DNA of 64,000 nt from Anaerocolumna sp. MB42-C2 (GTDB lineage: Bacteria > Bacillota > Clostridia > Lachnospirales > Lachnospiraceae), in the NCBI RefSeq assembly GCF_030913705.1, contig NZ_CP133190.1:124001-188000 (forward strand), given 5' to 3'. Shown here one piece after another: positions 1-9,484 of this stretch (within the stretch, counting starts at the first letter, position 1; each line of letters begins with the position of its first letter). The notes beneath the pieces were generated by a model that worked only from the letters and a program-made list of their open reading frames with translations, was not told where the DNA came from and did not search any database. The position numbers were made by a program, and so were the translations under genes.

Positions 1-902
1 GCTGTGCGACAGAGAAAAATACGGAGACAGTTGTAACCGCAATTGTTGGGATGATAGGAATACAGCCTACTATTGAAGCGATAAAAGCAGGAAAAGATAT
101 TGCTATTGCGAATAAAGAAACGTTAGTAACCGCTGGACATATTATTATGCCATTAGTAAAGGAATACGGTGTTAAGCTGTTACCTGTTGACAGTGAACAT
201 TCTGCTATTTTTCAAGCGCTTAACAAAGAAGAGACAAATGCGATCAGCCGAATTATTTTAACAGCGTCCGGTGGACCTTTTCGTGGTAAAAAAAGAAATG
301 ATTTAGAGAACATACAGGTGGAAGACGCACTGAAACATCCTAACTGGTCTATGGGAAGAAAGATTACCATTGATTCATCCACTATGGTCAATAAAGGGCT
401 GGAAGTTATGGAAGCCAAATGGTTATTTCAAGTTGATTTGGATAGAATACAAGTAGTAATACAGCCCCAGAGTGTAATTCATTCTGCCGTAGAATTTGAA
501 GACGGTGGAATTATTGCCCAGATGGGTACACCGGATATGAAACTTCCGATTCAATATGCCTTATATTACCCGTCCAGAAAAAAACTTCCGGGAACAAGGC
601 TTAACTTTTTTGAACTTGGGAAGTTAACATTTGAAGAACCGGATTTCGAAACCTTTAAAGGGTTAGCTTTGGCTTATCAGGCAGCGGTCGAGGGCGGCAG
701 CCTTCCAACGGTTTATAATGCTGCAAATGAATTAGCAGTTGCCAAATTCTTAAACAGGGAAATTAAATACCTGGATATTGTTGATCTTATTGAGGCAGCT
801 GTAAGAAATCACAAAACCATACAAAATCCATCCGTTTCTGAAATTCTTAATATTGAAACAGAAACATATGATTTTATTAAGAAACTTACTGCAAAAAGAT
901 AA
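1..902 (+). CDS. dxr: 1-deoxy-D-xylulose 5-phosphate reductoisomerase, 3' part
   Basis: This is the C-terminal part of DXR (IspC), which converts 1-deoxy-D-xylulose 5-phosphate to 2-C-methyl-D-erythritol 4-phosphate with NADPH in the cytosolic MEP isoprenoid pathway. The frame is open from the window edge, and residues before the first internal Met (TVVTAIVGMIGI) already match the family, so the true start lies upstream. The metal-binding stretch around PVDSEHSAIFQ and the Ser-rich ITIDSSTMVNKGLEVMEA segment are both visible. It is followed directly by rseP, and ispG lies just beyond, the usual firmicute grouping. The identification is firm; only the 5' end is missing. Confidence 0.96.
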   Translation, partial: CATEKNTETVVTAIVGMIGIQPTIEAIKAGKDIAIANKETLVTAGHIIMPLVKEYGVKLLPVDSEHSAIFQALNKEETNAISRIILTASGGPFRGKKRNDLENIQVEDALKHPNWSMGRKITIDSSTMVNKGLEVMEAKWLFQVDLDRIQVVIQPQSVIHSAVEFEDGGIIAQMGTPDMKLPIQYALYYPSRKKLPGTRLNFFELGKLTFEEPDFETFKGLALAYQAAVEGGSLPTVYNAANELAVAKFLNREIKYLDIVDLIEAAVRNHKTIQNPSVSEILNIETETYDFIKKLTAKR

Positions 903-946
903 ATGTGATTGGAATTTATTTTTTTACTAAAATAGAGGAGGTAAGG

Positions 947-2314
947 ATGAATATTATTATTGCAATTTTAATATTTAGTTTAATTATTGTTATTCATGAA
1001 CTGGGTCATTTTCTTCTTGCTAAAAAGAACGGTATATTTGTAACTGAGTTTTCCATTGGTATGGGACCCAGAATAATCTCTTTGGTTAAAACGGAAAAAG
1101 GGTATCGACCCAGGCTTTTTTTAAACCAGCATGAGTTTGAATCTACCCCTGAGTGGAAAGATACTACCAAGTATTCCTGGAAGCTGTTTCCTATCGGCGG
1201 TTCCTGCATAATGATGGGTGAGGACGAGATTGTTGAAGATGATAGAGCTTTTAGCAAAAAAGGTGTATGGGCAAGAATTTCTGTAGTTGTAGCCGGACCG
1301 TTTTTTAATTTTATATTAGCTTTTATATTAGCGATGTTTATAATCGGTGTTGTTGGTTATGATCCTGCATCTATTACAAGTGTGGCAAAAGATTCACCTG
1401 CAGCGAATGCAGGAATTCAGGTTGGTGATGTAGTTACGAATATTAACGGAGATAACATAGATATTGGCAGAGATTTATTAACTTATCTGCAATTTAACCC
1501 AATAAACGGTGATGAGGTAACTTTAACTTATCAAAGAGATGGTAAAAAAAATCCAGTCACCTTAAAACCGCTTATGGTGAAAACATATATGCTGGGATTA
1601 GGTTATACACCAGATAATGCAGCAGCAACGATCAATACCTCCGGTTATGAAAATATGCCTTTATCGAAAGCCGGCTTGCAAAACGGTGATGTTATCGTTA
1701 AGATTAATAATACCGCTATTAAAGACGGCAATGCATTAAATCAGTATTTTCATGATAATCCATTATCAGACCAGCCAGTTTCCATAACATATACCAGGGA
1801 AGGAAAAGAGACAACTGTGGAAATCACACCTGTTTTTATTAATGAAAATTACAGTATAGGAATATCTGTAAATTCAGCGAGAGTTAAAACAGATGCTTTC
1901 GGGGTTGTAAAATATAGTGCAGTTGAAGTAAAATATTGGATTAAAACCACAATCCAGAGTTTAGTTCAGATTATTAAAGGTAAAATCAGCAAAAATGATA
2001 TTGCAGGCCCAGTGGGTATTGTAAGTTATATTGGTGATACTTATCAAGCCAGTAAAAGTGAGGGAATTTTATCCGTATTTTTAAGCTTGTCTTATATAAG
2101 CATTTTACTTAGTGCCAACTTAGGTGTTATGAACCTGCTGCCTATACCGGCACTGGACGGAGGACGACTGGTATTTCTTATATTAGAATTATTCCGTGGT
2201 AAACCTGTGGACCAGAATAAAGAAGGTCTAGTTCATATGATTGGCTTGGTTGCATTAATGATACTCATGGTATTTGTAATGTTTAATGATATCAGCAGAC
2301 TTTTTAATTCATAA
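947..2314 (+). CDS. rseP: RIP metalloprotease RseP (site-2 protease)
   Basis: Membrane-embedded zinc protease that cleaves transmembrane substrates such as anti-sigma factors or signal-peptide remnants. The zinc motif HELGH is at residues 17-21 inside the first membrane helix, and the partner motif LLPIPALDGGRL is near the C-terminus between the last helices. Two PDZ-like regions lie between them (about residues 140-200 and 230-300). I chose ATG 947 because a GAGGAGGT ribosome site sits just before it; an in-frame ATG at 905 would add 14 unsupported residues. The length of 455 aa is slightly long because of the second PDZ. It lies between dxr and ispG and is probably co-transcribed with them. 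Confidence 0.94.
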   Translation: MNIIIAILIFSLIIVIHELGHFLLAKKNGIFVTEFSIGMGPRIISLVKTEKGYRPRLFLNQHEFESTPEWKDTTKYSWKLFPIGGSCIMMGEDEIVEDDRAFSKKGVWARISVVVAGPFFNFILAFILAMFIIGVVGYDPASITSVAKDSPAANAGIQVGDVVTNINGDNIDIGRDLLTYLQFNPINGDEVTLTYQRDGKKNPVTLKPLMVKTYMLGLGYTPDNAAATINTSGYENMPLSKAGLQNGDVIVKINNTAIKDGNALNQYFHDNPLSDQPVSITYTREGKETTVEITPVFINENYSIGISVNSARVKTDAFGVVKYSAVEVKYWIKTTIQSLVQIIKGKISKNDIAGPVGIVSYIGDTYQASKSEGILSVFLSLSYISILLSANLGVMNLLPIPALDGGRLVFLILELFRGKPVDQNKEGLVHMIGLVALMILMVFVMFNDISRLFNS

Positions 2315-2322
2315 GCTGCATT

Positions 2323-2389
2323 ATAAACATAGACTAATTGTTTTAGGCTGGATAACATCTGTCTTAAGGCAGTTAGTCTATGAGTTTAT
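2323..2389 (+). other. long inverted repeat between rseP and ispG
   Basis: ATAGACTAA (2329-2337) pairs with TTAGTCTAT (2373-2381), and flanking ATAAA/TTTAT can extend the stem. The 35-nt loop contains a further short pairing. There is no T tract after it and the ispG ribosome site follows 13 nt later, so it is more likely an intercistronic RNA structure (stability or processing) than a terminator. Confidence 0.5.
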
Positions 2390-2416
2390 AGAGGATAATA
2401 AAGGAGAGCTTCTTTT

Positions 2417-3472
2417 ATGAGAAAAAATACAAAATTAATACAAATTGGAAATAAAGTAATCGGCGGAGGTAATCCGATCCTGATTCAGTCTATGACAAAT
2501 ACGAAAACGGAAGATGTACAAGCTACCGTTAAGCAAATATTAGAACTGGAAGCGGCGGGCTGTGAAATAATAAGGAGTGCAGTTCCTACCATGGAAGCAG
2601 CCAAAGCCTTTCGTGAAATTAAAAAACAGATTCATATACCGTTGGTGGCTGATATCCATTTTGATTACCGCCTGGCGATAGCCGCAATGGAAAACGGTGC
2701 TGATAAAATCCGTATCAATCCGGGTAATATAGGCACTAATGATAAATTAAAAGCAGTAATTGATACGGCGAAAGAAAGAAATATACCGATTCGTGTTGGA
2801 GTGAACAGCGGTTCCTTAGAAAAAGAACTGGTTTCCAAATACCGTGGGGTTACAGCAGAGGGTCTGGTTGAAAGCGCTTTGGATAAAGTTCATATCATTG
2901 AAGACTTGGGTTATGACAATCTGGTAATCAGCATTAAATCTTCAGATGTATTAATGTGTATAAAAGCACATGAGCTTATAGCAGAACAGACTGTATATCC
3001 TTTACATGTGGGGATTACAGAAGCCGGTACCGTAATAGCAGGTAATATTAAGTCTGCTGTTGGATTAGGGATAATGCTTTATGAGGGAATTGGTGATACG
3101 ATTCGAGTGTCATTAACAGGTAACCCCTTAGAGGAAGTGAAAGCTGCAAAAATAATATTAAAAACCTTAGGCCTAAGAAAAGGCGGTGTGGAATTGGTAT
3201 CCTGTCCTACCTGCGGAAGAACCCAGATTGATTTAATAAAATTGGCAAGTGATGTAGAAGATATGATTCAGGATATAGATCTTGATATTAAAGTAGCGGT
3301 AATGGGGTGTGCGGTAAATGGACCTGGTGAGGCGAAAGAGGCTGATATCGGAATTGCCGGCGGAAGAGGAGAAGGTATCCTTATTAAAAAAGGAGAAATT
3401 ATCCGAAAGGTTCCGGAACAGGAACTGTTAACTGCACTCAGGGAAGAATTATTAAAAATGCAAAATTTATAA
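2417..3472 (+). CDS. ispG: (E)-4-hydroxy-3-methylbut-2-enyl-diphosphate synthase
   Basis: IspG (GcpE) is the [4Fe-4S] enzyme that makes HMBPP from methylerythritol cyclodiphosphate, the penultimate MEP-pathway step. The N-terminal TIM-barrel half begins with the typical IQIGNKVIGGGNPILIQSM segment. The C-terminal cluster ligands are visible in SCPTCGRTQ and MGCAVNGPGE. At 351 aa it is the short bacterial form. The start is supported by AAGGAG at 2401-2406, somewhat upstream. Its position after dxr and rseP matches many clostridia and suggests one isoprenoid operon leading towards polC. Confidence 0.97.
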   Translation: MRKNTKLIQIGNKVIGGGNPILIQSMTNTKTEDVQATVKQILELEAAGCEIIRSAVPTMEAAKAFREIKKQIHIPLVADIHFDYRLAIAAMENGADKIRINPGNIGTNDKLKAVIDTAKERNIPIRVGVNSGSLEKELVSKYRGVTAEGLVESALDKVHIIEDLGYDNLVISIKSSDVLMCIKAHELIAEQTVYPLHVGITEAGTVIAGNIKSAVGLGIMLYEGIGDTIRVSLTGNPLEEVKAAKIILKTLGLRKGGVELVSCPTCGRTQIDLIKLASDVEDMIQDIDLDIKVAVMGCAVNGPGEAKEADIGIAGGRGEGILIKKGEIIRKVPEQELLTALREELLKMQNL

Positions 3473-3520
3473 ATAAATCATAGTAACAATAATCAAGTCA
3501 GAAACAATATGACAATACTG

Positions 3521-3684
3521 GTTGTTACTGTTTGCTCCCCTGCAAAAAGCAGCAGTTCCGCGAACAATAACACGTTTCGCGATGCACACAAAACGAGGGG
3601 GCAGCGTTCCTGCGCTGCAATTCTCCGGTTTTCTGTGACAATTCACTCACAAAAAACACCGCGTTGTTGCCTGTGAACAGTAAC
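3521..3684 (-). repeat. 160-bp dispersed repeat, copy A
   Basis: On the minus strand this begins GTTACTGTTCAC and ends with AACAGTAAC, so the ends form an imperfect inverted repeat. It is clearly homologous over its length to the plus-strand copies at 9184 and 10212. It fills most of the 327-bp gap between ispG and polC, where I see no gene. Internal pairs include CAGCG/CGCTG and CTGC/GCAG. I read it as a non-autonomous mobile or structured intergenic element. No transposase lies nearby and I could not identify a target-site duplication. Confidence 0.8.
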
Positions 3685-3805
3685 TACTGGTTTCTCAGGT
3701 TAATAAGTACTATAAATACGATGTTTAAAGCAATTAATAGAACTGCTATATTGAAATTATTATATATAATTTTCAATGTAAATTATTAAGAAAAGGGGAT
3801 TGGAT

Positions 3806-6800
3806 ATGGGGATGCTTTTTTTTGAAGTCTTTGACCAGTTATCAGATCTTCCGAAAAATTTGGAGAATTTTTTTGGGGAAGTTATAGTAGAAAAAGTTTC
3901 CGTATCTAAATCTACTGCGGAAGTTAAAATATATATGCAGAGTAACCGGCTGCTTCAAAGACAGATTATTAAAAAAATGGAATACCAACTTAAAAAACAG
4001 CTTTTTGCGTCAGCTCCGAATTCTGTTGTATTATGTGACAATTACATATTATCAGCCCAATATACACCGGAGAAACTATTTGAAATTTACCATGAGAGTA
4101 TATTAGAGGAATTTCGGGAAAGAAGTATATTAGAATATAATGTTTTTGAATTAGCTGAAATTACTTTCGAAGAAAATGTTATTATTTTTAAATGTGAAGA
4201 GAATTTTCTTATTAGAAAGGTATCCGGCGATGTTATAAAACATCTATCGGATATGTATAAAAACAGATTTCATTTTGATGTAACGGTTCGTTTTGATTAT
4301 TATGAACCGGAGAAAAAAGATGAAGCCGACAAGCCGGAATATGAATTTGTTACCAGAACAGGTGAAATAAGTCGTGAAACTCCATCTTCTTATGCCAGAG
4401 CAGAGCAGAATAAAACGGATGATTTAGCTGCTGCTGCATATGTACAGGAGTTAAGAGAGAATCAGATATCTCAGGGCGGAGAAACTGTTAAATCCGTTAC
4501 TACGAATACCTCCATGGATATCTCCACGGATATCTCCATGGATACGAAAGCAGTTTCAAAAGAGGCCCCTGGTGATAATAAAAACGCGTACGGGAAGAAA
4601 TCCTATGACAAAAGTAAATATAGTTATAAAAAGGTGATTAATGATCCGGATACCATCTATGGGAAAGGATTTGAAGGAGAAGCAATTCCTATTTCGGAAG
4701 TTCAGGATGAAATAGGAGAAGTTGTTATCCGCGGTAAAATATTAAATGTAGAGGCCAGGGAACTTAGGAACGAAAAAACCATTATTATTTTTACCGTTAC
4801 AGATTTCACCGATTCCATACAAGGTAAAATTTTCATTAAAACGGAAGAAGCCGGAGAAGTAATCAATGTATTAAAAAAAGGCCGGTTTATAAAACTTAAA
4901 GGTATGGCTTTAATGGATAAATATGATCATGAAGTTACTATAGGTTCTATTGTAGGTATTAAGACAATACCGGATTTTACTACAACCAAGATGGATACCA
5001 GTCCTGTCAAACGTGTAGAACTCCATGCCCATACCATGATGAGTGATATGGATGCCGTGGTAGATGTAAAAGATTTAGTAAAGAGAGCATTTGCGTGGGG
5101 GCATAAAGCGGTTGCCATTACGGATCATGGAGTTGTACAATCTTTTCCGGAAGCTAATCATACATTAAGTAAAAAGGATTATCCCGAATCAGAATGGGAT
5201 CGACTTAAAGAGTTTAAAGTGATCTATGGTGTAGAAGCATACTTAGTTGATGATTTAAAAGAAATAGTCGTGAATCAAAAGGGACAATCCCTAGATGATT
5301 CTTATATAGTTTTTGATATTGAAACTACTGGTTTTGGCCCGGTAAAGGATAAAATTATTGAAATAGGTGCGGTGAAAGTAGTTAACGGTGAGATCATTGA
5401 CAAATTCAGTACCTTTATCAATCCTGAAATACCGATTCCATATGAAATAGAAGAACTCACCGGCATAAAAGATGAAATGGTGTTAGATTATCCGACTATT
5501 GATATAATTTTACCTAAGTTCTTAGATTTTTGTTCAGGATGTGCTTTGGTTGCACATAATGCTAACTTTGATGTCAGTTTTATTACTAAGAAATCAGAAG
5601 AACTTGGGATTGAAACGGATTTTACCGTAATTGATACGGTTGGATTAGCACGTATTCTATTGCCGGATTTAAGCAGATATAAATTAAATACGGTTGCAAA
5701 GGCTTTAAATATATCCCTTGAGAATCATCACCGTGCCGTAGATGATGCCGGCGCAACAGCTGAAATCTTTGTAAAGTTTGTTGCAATGCTAAAAGATATG
5801 GATGTACATAATATTGATATGATCAATTCTCTGGGTAAGTTGTCACCGGATGCCATAAAAAAACTTCCTACGTATCATGCTATTATTTTAGCATGTAACG
5901 ATATCGGAAGAGTTAACTTATATAAATTAATATCACTGTCTCATATCGAGTATTATAATAAACGGCCCCGTATACCTAAAAGTTTGTTTATGGAAAACAG
6001 AGAAGGCTTGCTGATTGGATCAGCCTGTGAAGCGGGAGAATTATATCAGGCGATATTAAGGGAGCAACCGCCGGAAGAAATCAACAGACTGGTGAATTTT
6101 TATGATTACCTGGAGATACAGCCACTAGGTAATAACGAATTCATGATAAGAAGTGATAAAATAAATATTAATTCTAAAGAAGAATTAATGGATATTAACC
6201 GCAGAATTGTGAAATTAGGTGAAGAATCGGGTAAGCCGGTAGTTGCTACCTGTGATGTGCATTTTTTGGATCCGGAGGATGAAATTTACAGAAGAATTAT
6301 CATGGCCGGTAAGGGATTTAAAGATGCGGATGACCAGGCACCTTTATATTTCCGTACAACCGAGGAAATGCTGGAAGAATTTATGTATTTAGGCAGAGAC
6401 AAAGCATATGAGGTTGTTATTACCAATTCTAATAAAATAGCAGATAGAATAGAAAAAATATCTCCGGTACGTCCAGATAAATGTCCTCCGGTAATTGAGG
6501 ATTCCGATAAAACACTGAGAGATATCTGTTATAATAAAGCTCATTCCATGTATGGTCCGAATCTGCCAAAACAAGTAGAAGAACGTTTGGAACATGAGCT
6601 CCATTCTATTATTACCAACGGTTTTGCCGTTATGTATATTATTGCTCAAAAGCTTGTTTGGAAATCCAATGAAGACGGATATCTGGTAGGTTCCAGAGGT
6701 TCCGTAGGTTCCTCTTTTGTTGCTACCATGTCTGGTATTACCGAGGTTAATCCGTTGGCGGCCCATTATTACTGCACGAACTGCTTTTATTCGGATTTTG

Positions 6801-8380
6801 ATTCCGAAGAGGTGAAAGCATATTCCGGCAGTTCCGGATGTGATATGCCGGATAAACTGTGTCCGGTATGCGGAAAACCTTTGAGTAAAGATGGTCATGA
6901 TATACCGTTTGAAACATTTTTGGGATTTAATGGAGATAAGGAACCGGATATTGACCTTAACTTTTCCGGTGAATACCAGAGTAAGGCACATGATTATACG
7001 GAAGTTATATTTGGTAAAGGACATACTTTCCGTGCCGGAACTATTGGTACTCTGGCCGATAAAACCGCATACGGATATGTCTTAAAGTATTATGAAGAAA
7101 GAGGCCAGCATAGAAGAAGAGCCGAAATTGAACGTATTGTAAGCGGCTGCGTTGGCGTCAGAAGAACAACAGGTCAGCATCCGGGAGGTATTATTGTATT
7201 ACCCCATGGAGAAGAAATCTATTCCTTTACACCGGTACAGCGTCCGGCTAATGATATGACAACGAAAACTATAACCACTCACTTTGATTATCATTCCATT
7301 GACCATAATCTTTTAAAATTAGACATTCTGGGACACGATGATCCTACCATGATTCGTATGTTAGAAGATCTAACCGGATTAGATGCGAAAACTATCCGGC
7401 TTGATGATGAAAAGGTTTTATCCTTATTTGATAACTTAAGTGCGCTGAGTTTAAAACCTGAGGATTTGGGTGGCTGTGATCTGGGATGTCTTGGTATACC
7501 GGAATTTGGAACGGATTTCGTTATGCAGATGCTTCGTGATACAAAACCCAAGAATTTCTCAGACCTTGTCAGAATATCCGGACTTTCCCATGGTACTGAC
7601 GTTTGGCTGAATAATGCCCAGACATTAATAACGGAAGGAAAATGTACCCTTGGAACAGCAATCTGTACCCGTGATGATATTATGACCTATCTCATTCATA
7701 CAGGTGTAGACAGCGGCCATTCCTTTAAAATAATGGAAAGCGTGCGTAAAGGAAAAGGCCTTACTTCTGAAATGGAAGAAGAAATGCTTGCAGCGGGAGT
7801 ACCGGATTGGTATATCTGGTCCTGTAAACGTATTAAATATATGTTCCCGAAAGCCCATGCAGCCGCTTATGTTATGATGGCTTTCCGTATTGCTTACTTT
7901 AAGGTTTATTATCCTTTGGCTTATTACGCCGCTTATTTTAGTATTCGTGCTTCTGCCTTTAACTATGAATTAATGTGTCTTGGCCGTGAAAGGCTGGAAC
8001 GTTATATGGCAGATTATAAGAGAAGAGGTAATGAATTATCCAAGAAAGAACAGGATAGTCTAAAAGATATGAAGATTGTTCAGGAGATGTATGCCAGAGG
8101 TATTGAATTTATGCCAATTGATATTTATAGGGCGAAAGCACATCATTTTCAGATAATTGACAATAAATTAATGCCCTCCTTAAGCACCATAGACGGATTG
8201 GGTGATAAAGCTGCTGATGCGGTAGTGGAGGCAGTCGGTGATGGTAAATTCCTGTCAAGAGATGATTTCAGAAGCCGCTGTAAGGTAAGTTCTACAGTTG
8301 TAGACTTAATGGTGGATTTAGATTTATTGGGTGATTTGCCGATATCCAATCAGATTTCCTTGATGGACTTTTTACAGTGA
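3806..8380 (+). CDS. polC: DNA polymerase III alpha subunit, PolC type
   Basis: Replicative DNA polymerase with built-in proofreading, typical of low-GC Gram-positives. In order it shows an N-terminal domain, a variable linker with short STDISMD-type repeats (about residues 235-250), an OB-fold, and a PHP domain beginning at RVELHAHT (about 400). The DEDDh exonuclease (DIETTGFG, about 502) is inserted into the PHP domain. A zinc-type cysteine region (about 989-1030) and the catalytic palm with PDIDLNFSG (about 1046) follow. I prefer ATG 3806, 6 nt after AAAAGGGGA; TTG 3800 abuts that site and ATG 3812 is also possible. The length of about 1,524 aa is somewhat longer than average because of the linker. 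Confidence 0.97.
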   Translation: MGMLFFEVFDQLSDLPKNLENFFGEVIVEKVSVSKSTAEVKIYMQSNRLLQRQIIKKMEYQLKKQLFASAPNSVVLCDNYILSAQYTPEKLFEIYHESILEEFRERSILEYNVFELAEITFEENVIIFKCEENFLIRKVSGDVIKHLSDMYKNRFHFDVTVRFDYYEPEKKDEADKPEYEFVTRTGEISRETPSSYARAEQNKTDDLAAAAYVQELRENQISQGGETVKSVTTNTSMDISTDISMDTKAVSKEAPGDNKNAYGKKSYDKSKYSYKKVINDPDTIYGKGFEGEAIPISEVQDEIGEVVIRGKILNVEARELRNEKTIIIFTVTDFTDSIQGKIFIKTEEAGEVINVLKKGRFIKLKGMALMDKYDHEVTIGSIVGIKTIPDFTTTKMDTSPVKRVELHAHTMMSDMDAVVDVKDLVKRAFAWGHKAVAITDHGVVQSFPEANHTLSKKDYPESEWDRLKEFKVIYGVEAYLVDDLKEIVVNQKGQSLDDSYIVFDIETTGFGPVKDKIIEIGAVKVVNGEIIDKFSTFINPEIPIPYEIEELTGIKDEMVLDYPTIDIILPKFLDFCSGCALVAHNANFDVSFITKKSEELGIETDFTVIDTVGLARILLPDLSRYKLNTVAKALNISLENHHRAVDDAGATAEIFVKFVAMLKDMDVHNIDMINSLGKLSPDAIKKLPTYHAIILACNDIGRVNLYKLISLSHIEYYNKRPRIPKSLFMENREGLLIGSACEAGELYQAILREQPPEEINRLVNFYDYLEIQPLGNNEFMIRSDKININSKEELMDINRRIVKLGEESGKPVVATCDVHFLDPEDEIYRRIIMAGKGFKDADDQAPLYFRTTEEMLEEFMYLGRDKAYEVVITNSNKIADRIEKISPVRPDKCPPVIEDSDKTLRDICYNKAHSMYGPNLPKQVEERLEHELHSIITNGFAVMYIIAQKLVWKSNEDGYLVGSRGSVGSSFVATMSGITEVNPLAAHYYCTNCFYSDFDSEEVKAYSGSSGCDMPDKLCPVCGKPLSKDGHDIPFETFLGFNGDKEPDIDLNFSGEYQSKAHDYTEVIFGKGHTFRAGTIGTLADKTAYGYVLKYYEERGQHRRRAEIERIVSGCVGVRRTTGQHPGGIIVLPHGEEIYSFTPVQRPANDMTTKTITTHFDYHSIDHNLLKLDILGHDDPTMIRMLEDLTGLDAKTIRLDDEKVLSLFDNLSALSLKPEDLGGCDLGCLGIPEFGTDFVMQMLRDTKPKNFSDLVRISGLSHGTDVWLNNAQTLITEGKCTLGTAICTRDDIMTYLIHTGVDSGHSFKIMESVRKGKGLTSEMEEEMLAAGVPDWYIWSCKRIKYMFPKAHAAAYVMMAFRIAYFKVYYPLAYYAAYFSIRASAFNYELMCLGRERLERYMADYKRRGNELSKKEQDSLKDMKIVQEMYARGIEFMPIDIYRAKAHHFQIIDNKLMPSLSTIDGLGDKAADAVVEAVGDGKFLSRDDFRSRCKVSSTVVDLMVDLDLLGDLPISNQISLMDFLQ

Positions 8381-8417
8381 AAATTATCAGCAAGTAAAAT
8401 GATGCAAAACAGAAAGA

Positions 8418-8449
8418 AACTGCCGTACTAAGAAATTAGAGCGGCAGTT
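8418..8449 (+). terminator. weak hairpin after polC
   Basis: AACTGCCG (8418-8425) pairs with CGGCAGTT (8442-8449) over a 16-nt loop, 38 bases after the polC stop. No real T tract follows, so termination here is uncertain. It may instead protect the 3' end of the message. Confidence 0.4.
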
Positions 8450-8563
8450 ATGCTTAAAATCAATATCTATATATAATATTGATCAGTATAGTTATTATAT
8501 AATAAGTGATTTACCATATTGAATCTATTATTAAAATTTTTTGAAAAACTTTAATAATAGTAC

Positions 8564-8592
8564 TTGCAATCTTAATAAAAATGTTATATAAT
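8564..8592 (+). promoter_or_regulatory. SigA-type promoter of tRNA-Glu
   Basis: TTGCAA (8564-8569) and TATAAT (8587-8592) are separated by 17 bp. The predicted start falls a few bases before the tRNA 5' end at 8607, as expected for a stand-alone tRNA gene. Confidence 0.8.
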
Positions 8593-8606
8593 ACTAAATG
8601 TTGTAA

Positions 8607-8678
8607 GGCTCATTGGTCAAGTGGTCAAGATGTGGCATTCTCAGTGCTGAGACAGGGGTTCGACTCCCCTATGAGCTG
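8607..8678 (+). tRNA. tRNA-Glu (anticodon CUC)
   Basis: The 72-nt sequence folds as a cloverleaf. The acceptor stem is GGCTCAT with ATGAGCT, the anticodon stem is TGGCA/TGCTG with loop TTCTCAG (anticodon CTC), and the T arm is AGGGG-TTCGACT-CCCCT. The 3' CCA is not encoded. The overall layout resembles firmicute glutamate tRNAs. It stands alone, with its own promoter upstream and a terminator just downstream. As tRNA-Glu it is also the class of tRNA used as substrate by HemA, encoded later in the window, although there is no direct linkage. Confidence 0.92.
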
Positions 8679-8697
8679 TTTTAAATAAATAGATATA

Positions 8698-8735
8698 AAA
8701 AAACTGAAACATATTTTATGTGTTTCAGTTTTTTA
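8698..8735 (+). terminator. terminator of tRNA-Glu
   Basis: AAACTGAAACA (8701-8711) pairs perfectly with TGTTTCAGTTT (8721-8731) across a 9-nt loop and runs into a T tract. Confidence 0.88.
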
Positions 8736-8743
8736 GTGTCCGC

Positions 8744-8773
8744 AAAAAAAGGATAGACATTAATTGTCTATCC
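8744..8773 (-). terminator. terminator of the small membrane protein gene
   Basis: GGATAGACA (8751-8759) and TGTCTATCC (8765-8773) form a 9-bp stem with a 5-nt loop. Read on the minus strand it is followed by seven T residues. It lies just beyond the stop of the minus-strand gene at 8793 and faces the tRNA terminator. Confidence 0.85.
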
Positions 8774-8792
8774 TATTAGGTAATATTAAATA

Positions 8793-9050
8793 CTACTTAT
8801 AAGTATTATGATATTTGTTCGAAGATTTAAAATTATAGATCGGGCATAAAATTCTCCATTTTTTGTGAGAAAGAGCTCTGGAGCTACCGGATCGTATGAA
8901 GCGGTAATAGGAATAATCCAAAACTTTATTAAAAATAAAAACTGTAACAGCAAAAATAACTACCCAAGGAATAATGGGTTCAATCGGTAATAAAAAATAT
9001 TTTATATAAGTATTCCAAATCATCTCATTGGTTAATAAATCAGCTAACAT
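8793..9050 (-). CDS. small membrane protein of unknown function
   Basis: An 85-residue protein I do not recognise. One strongly hydrophobic segment (IIPWVVIFAVTVFIFNKVL, about residues 25-43) is followed by a basic, aromatic-rich tail (YSYYRFIRSGSSRALSHKKWR), which suggests a single-pass membrane protein with a cytoplasmic tail. Coding is supported by a GGAGG ribosome site 7 nt before the ATG, a TTTACA-17-TATACT promoter upstream and an intrinsic terminator directly after the stop. It forms a complete single-gene unit between tRNA-Glu and a 160-bp repeat. No function can be assigned. Confidence 0.7.
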   Translation of the reverse strand: MLADLLTNEMIWNTYIKYFLLPIEPIIPWVVIFAVTVFIFNKVLDYSYYRFIRSGSSRALSHKKWRILCPIYNFKSSNKYHNTYK

Positions 9051-9115
9051 ATCCTACCTCCGTTTTCTTAGTGCATAAATACCTGCTTTTGGCAGATTCC
9101 ATTTAAATTATATAT

Positions 9116-9144
9116 AGTATAGTGTATAAGTGTTTCACTGTAAA
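9116..9144 (-). promoter_or_regulatory. promoter of the small membrane protein gene
   Basis: On the minus strand TTTACA (9139-9144) and TATACT (9116-9121) are spaced by 17 bp, about 65 bp before the start codon at 9050. Confidence 0.6.
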
Positions 9145-9183
9145 GTTAGAATTTGATTAAAATAGATAATGTTGCATTCATTA

Positions 9184-9340
9184 GTTACTGTTCACTGGCA
9201 ACAACTAGACGTGTTTTTTGTGAGTGTATTGTCAAAGAAAACCGGAGAATTGCAGCGCAGGAACGCTGTCTCCTCGTTTTGTTTGCATCGCAAAGCGTGT
9301 TATTGTTCACGGAACGGCTGCTTTTTGCAGGGCAGCGAAT
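9184..9340 (+). repeat. 160-bp dispersed repeat, copy B
   Basis: Begins GTTACTGTTCAC and follows copies A and C over its length, but its 3' end has decayed: the closing GTGAACAATAAC seen in copy C is not recognisable here. The internal 12-mer read as GTTATTGTTCAC is retained near 9298. It occupies most of the gap between the small membrane protein and the PilZ gene. The short frames that cross it are shared with the other copies but accumulate replacement changes, so I treat it as non-coding. Confidence 0.78.
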
Positions 9341-9484
9341 CTACATATCCCTAATAATTTATCAAAATATGTAACAATAGGCAAAATAAGGTATTATATT
9401 GACGACAAGATATTTCCATATAATCCCTGTTTAAATTGATTCTCCGCTGTCCATATGTTAAAATTCCTATAGGAGGAGAGCGGT

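Noticed and set aside
6389-7024. 211-aa open frame on the minus strand inside polC
   Set aside because: It lies entirely within the polymerase coding sequence, has no ribosome site, and its composition reflects the opposite strand.
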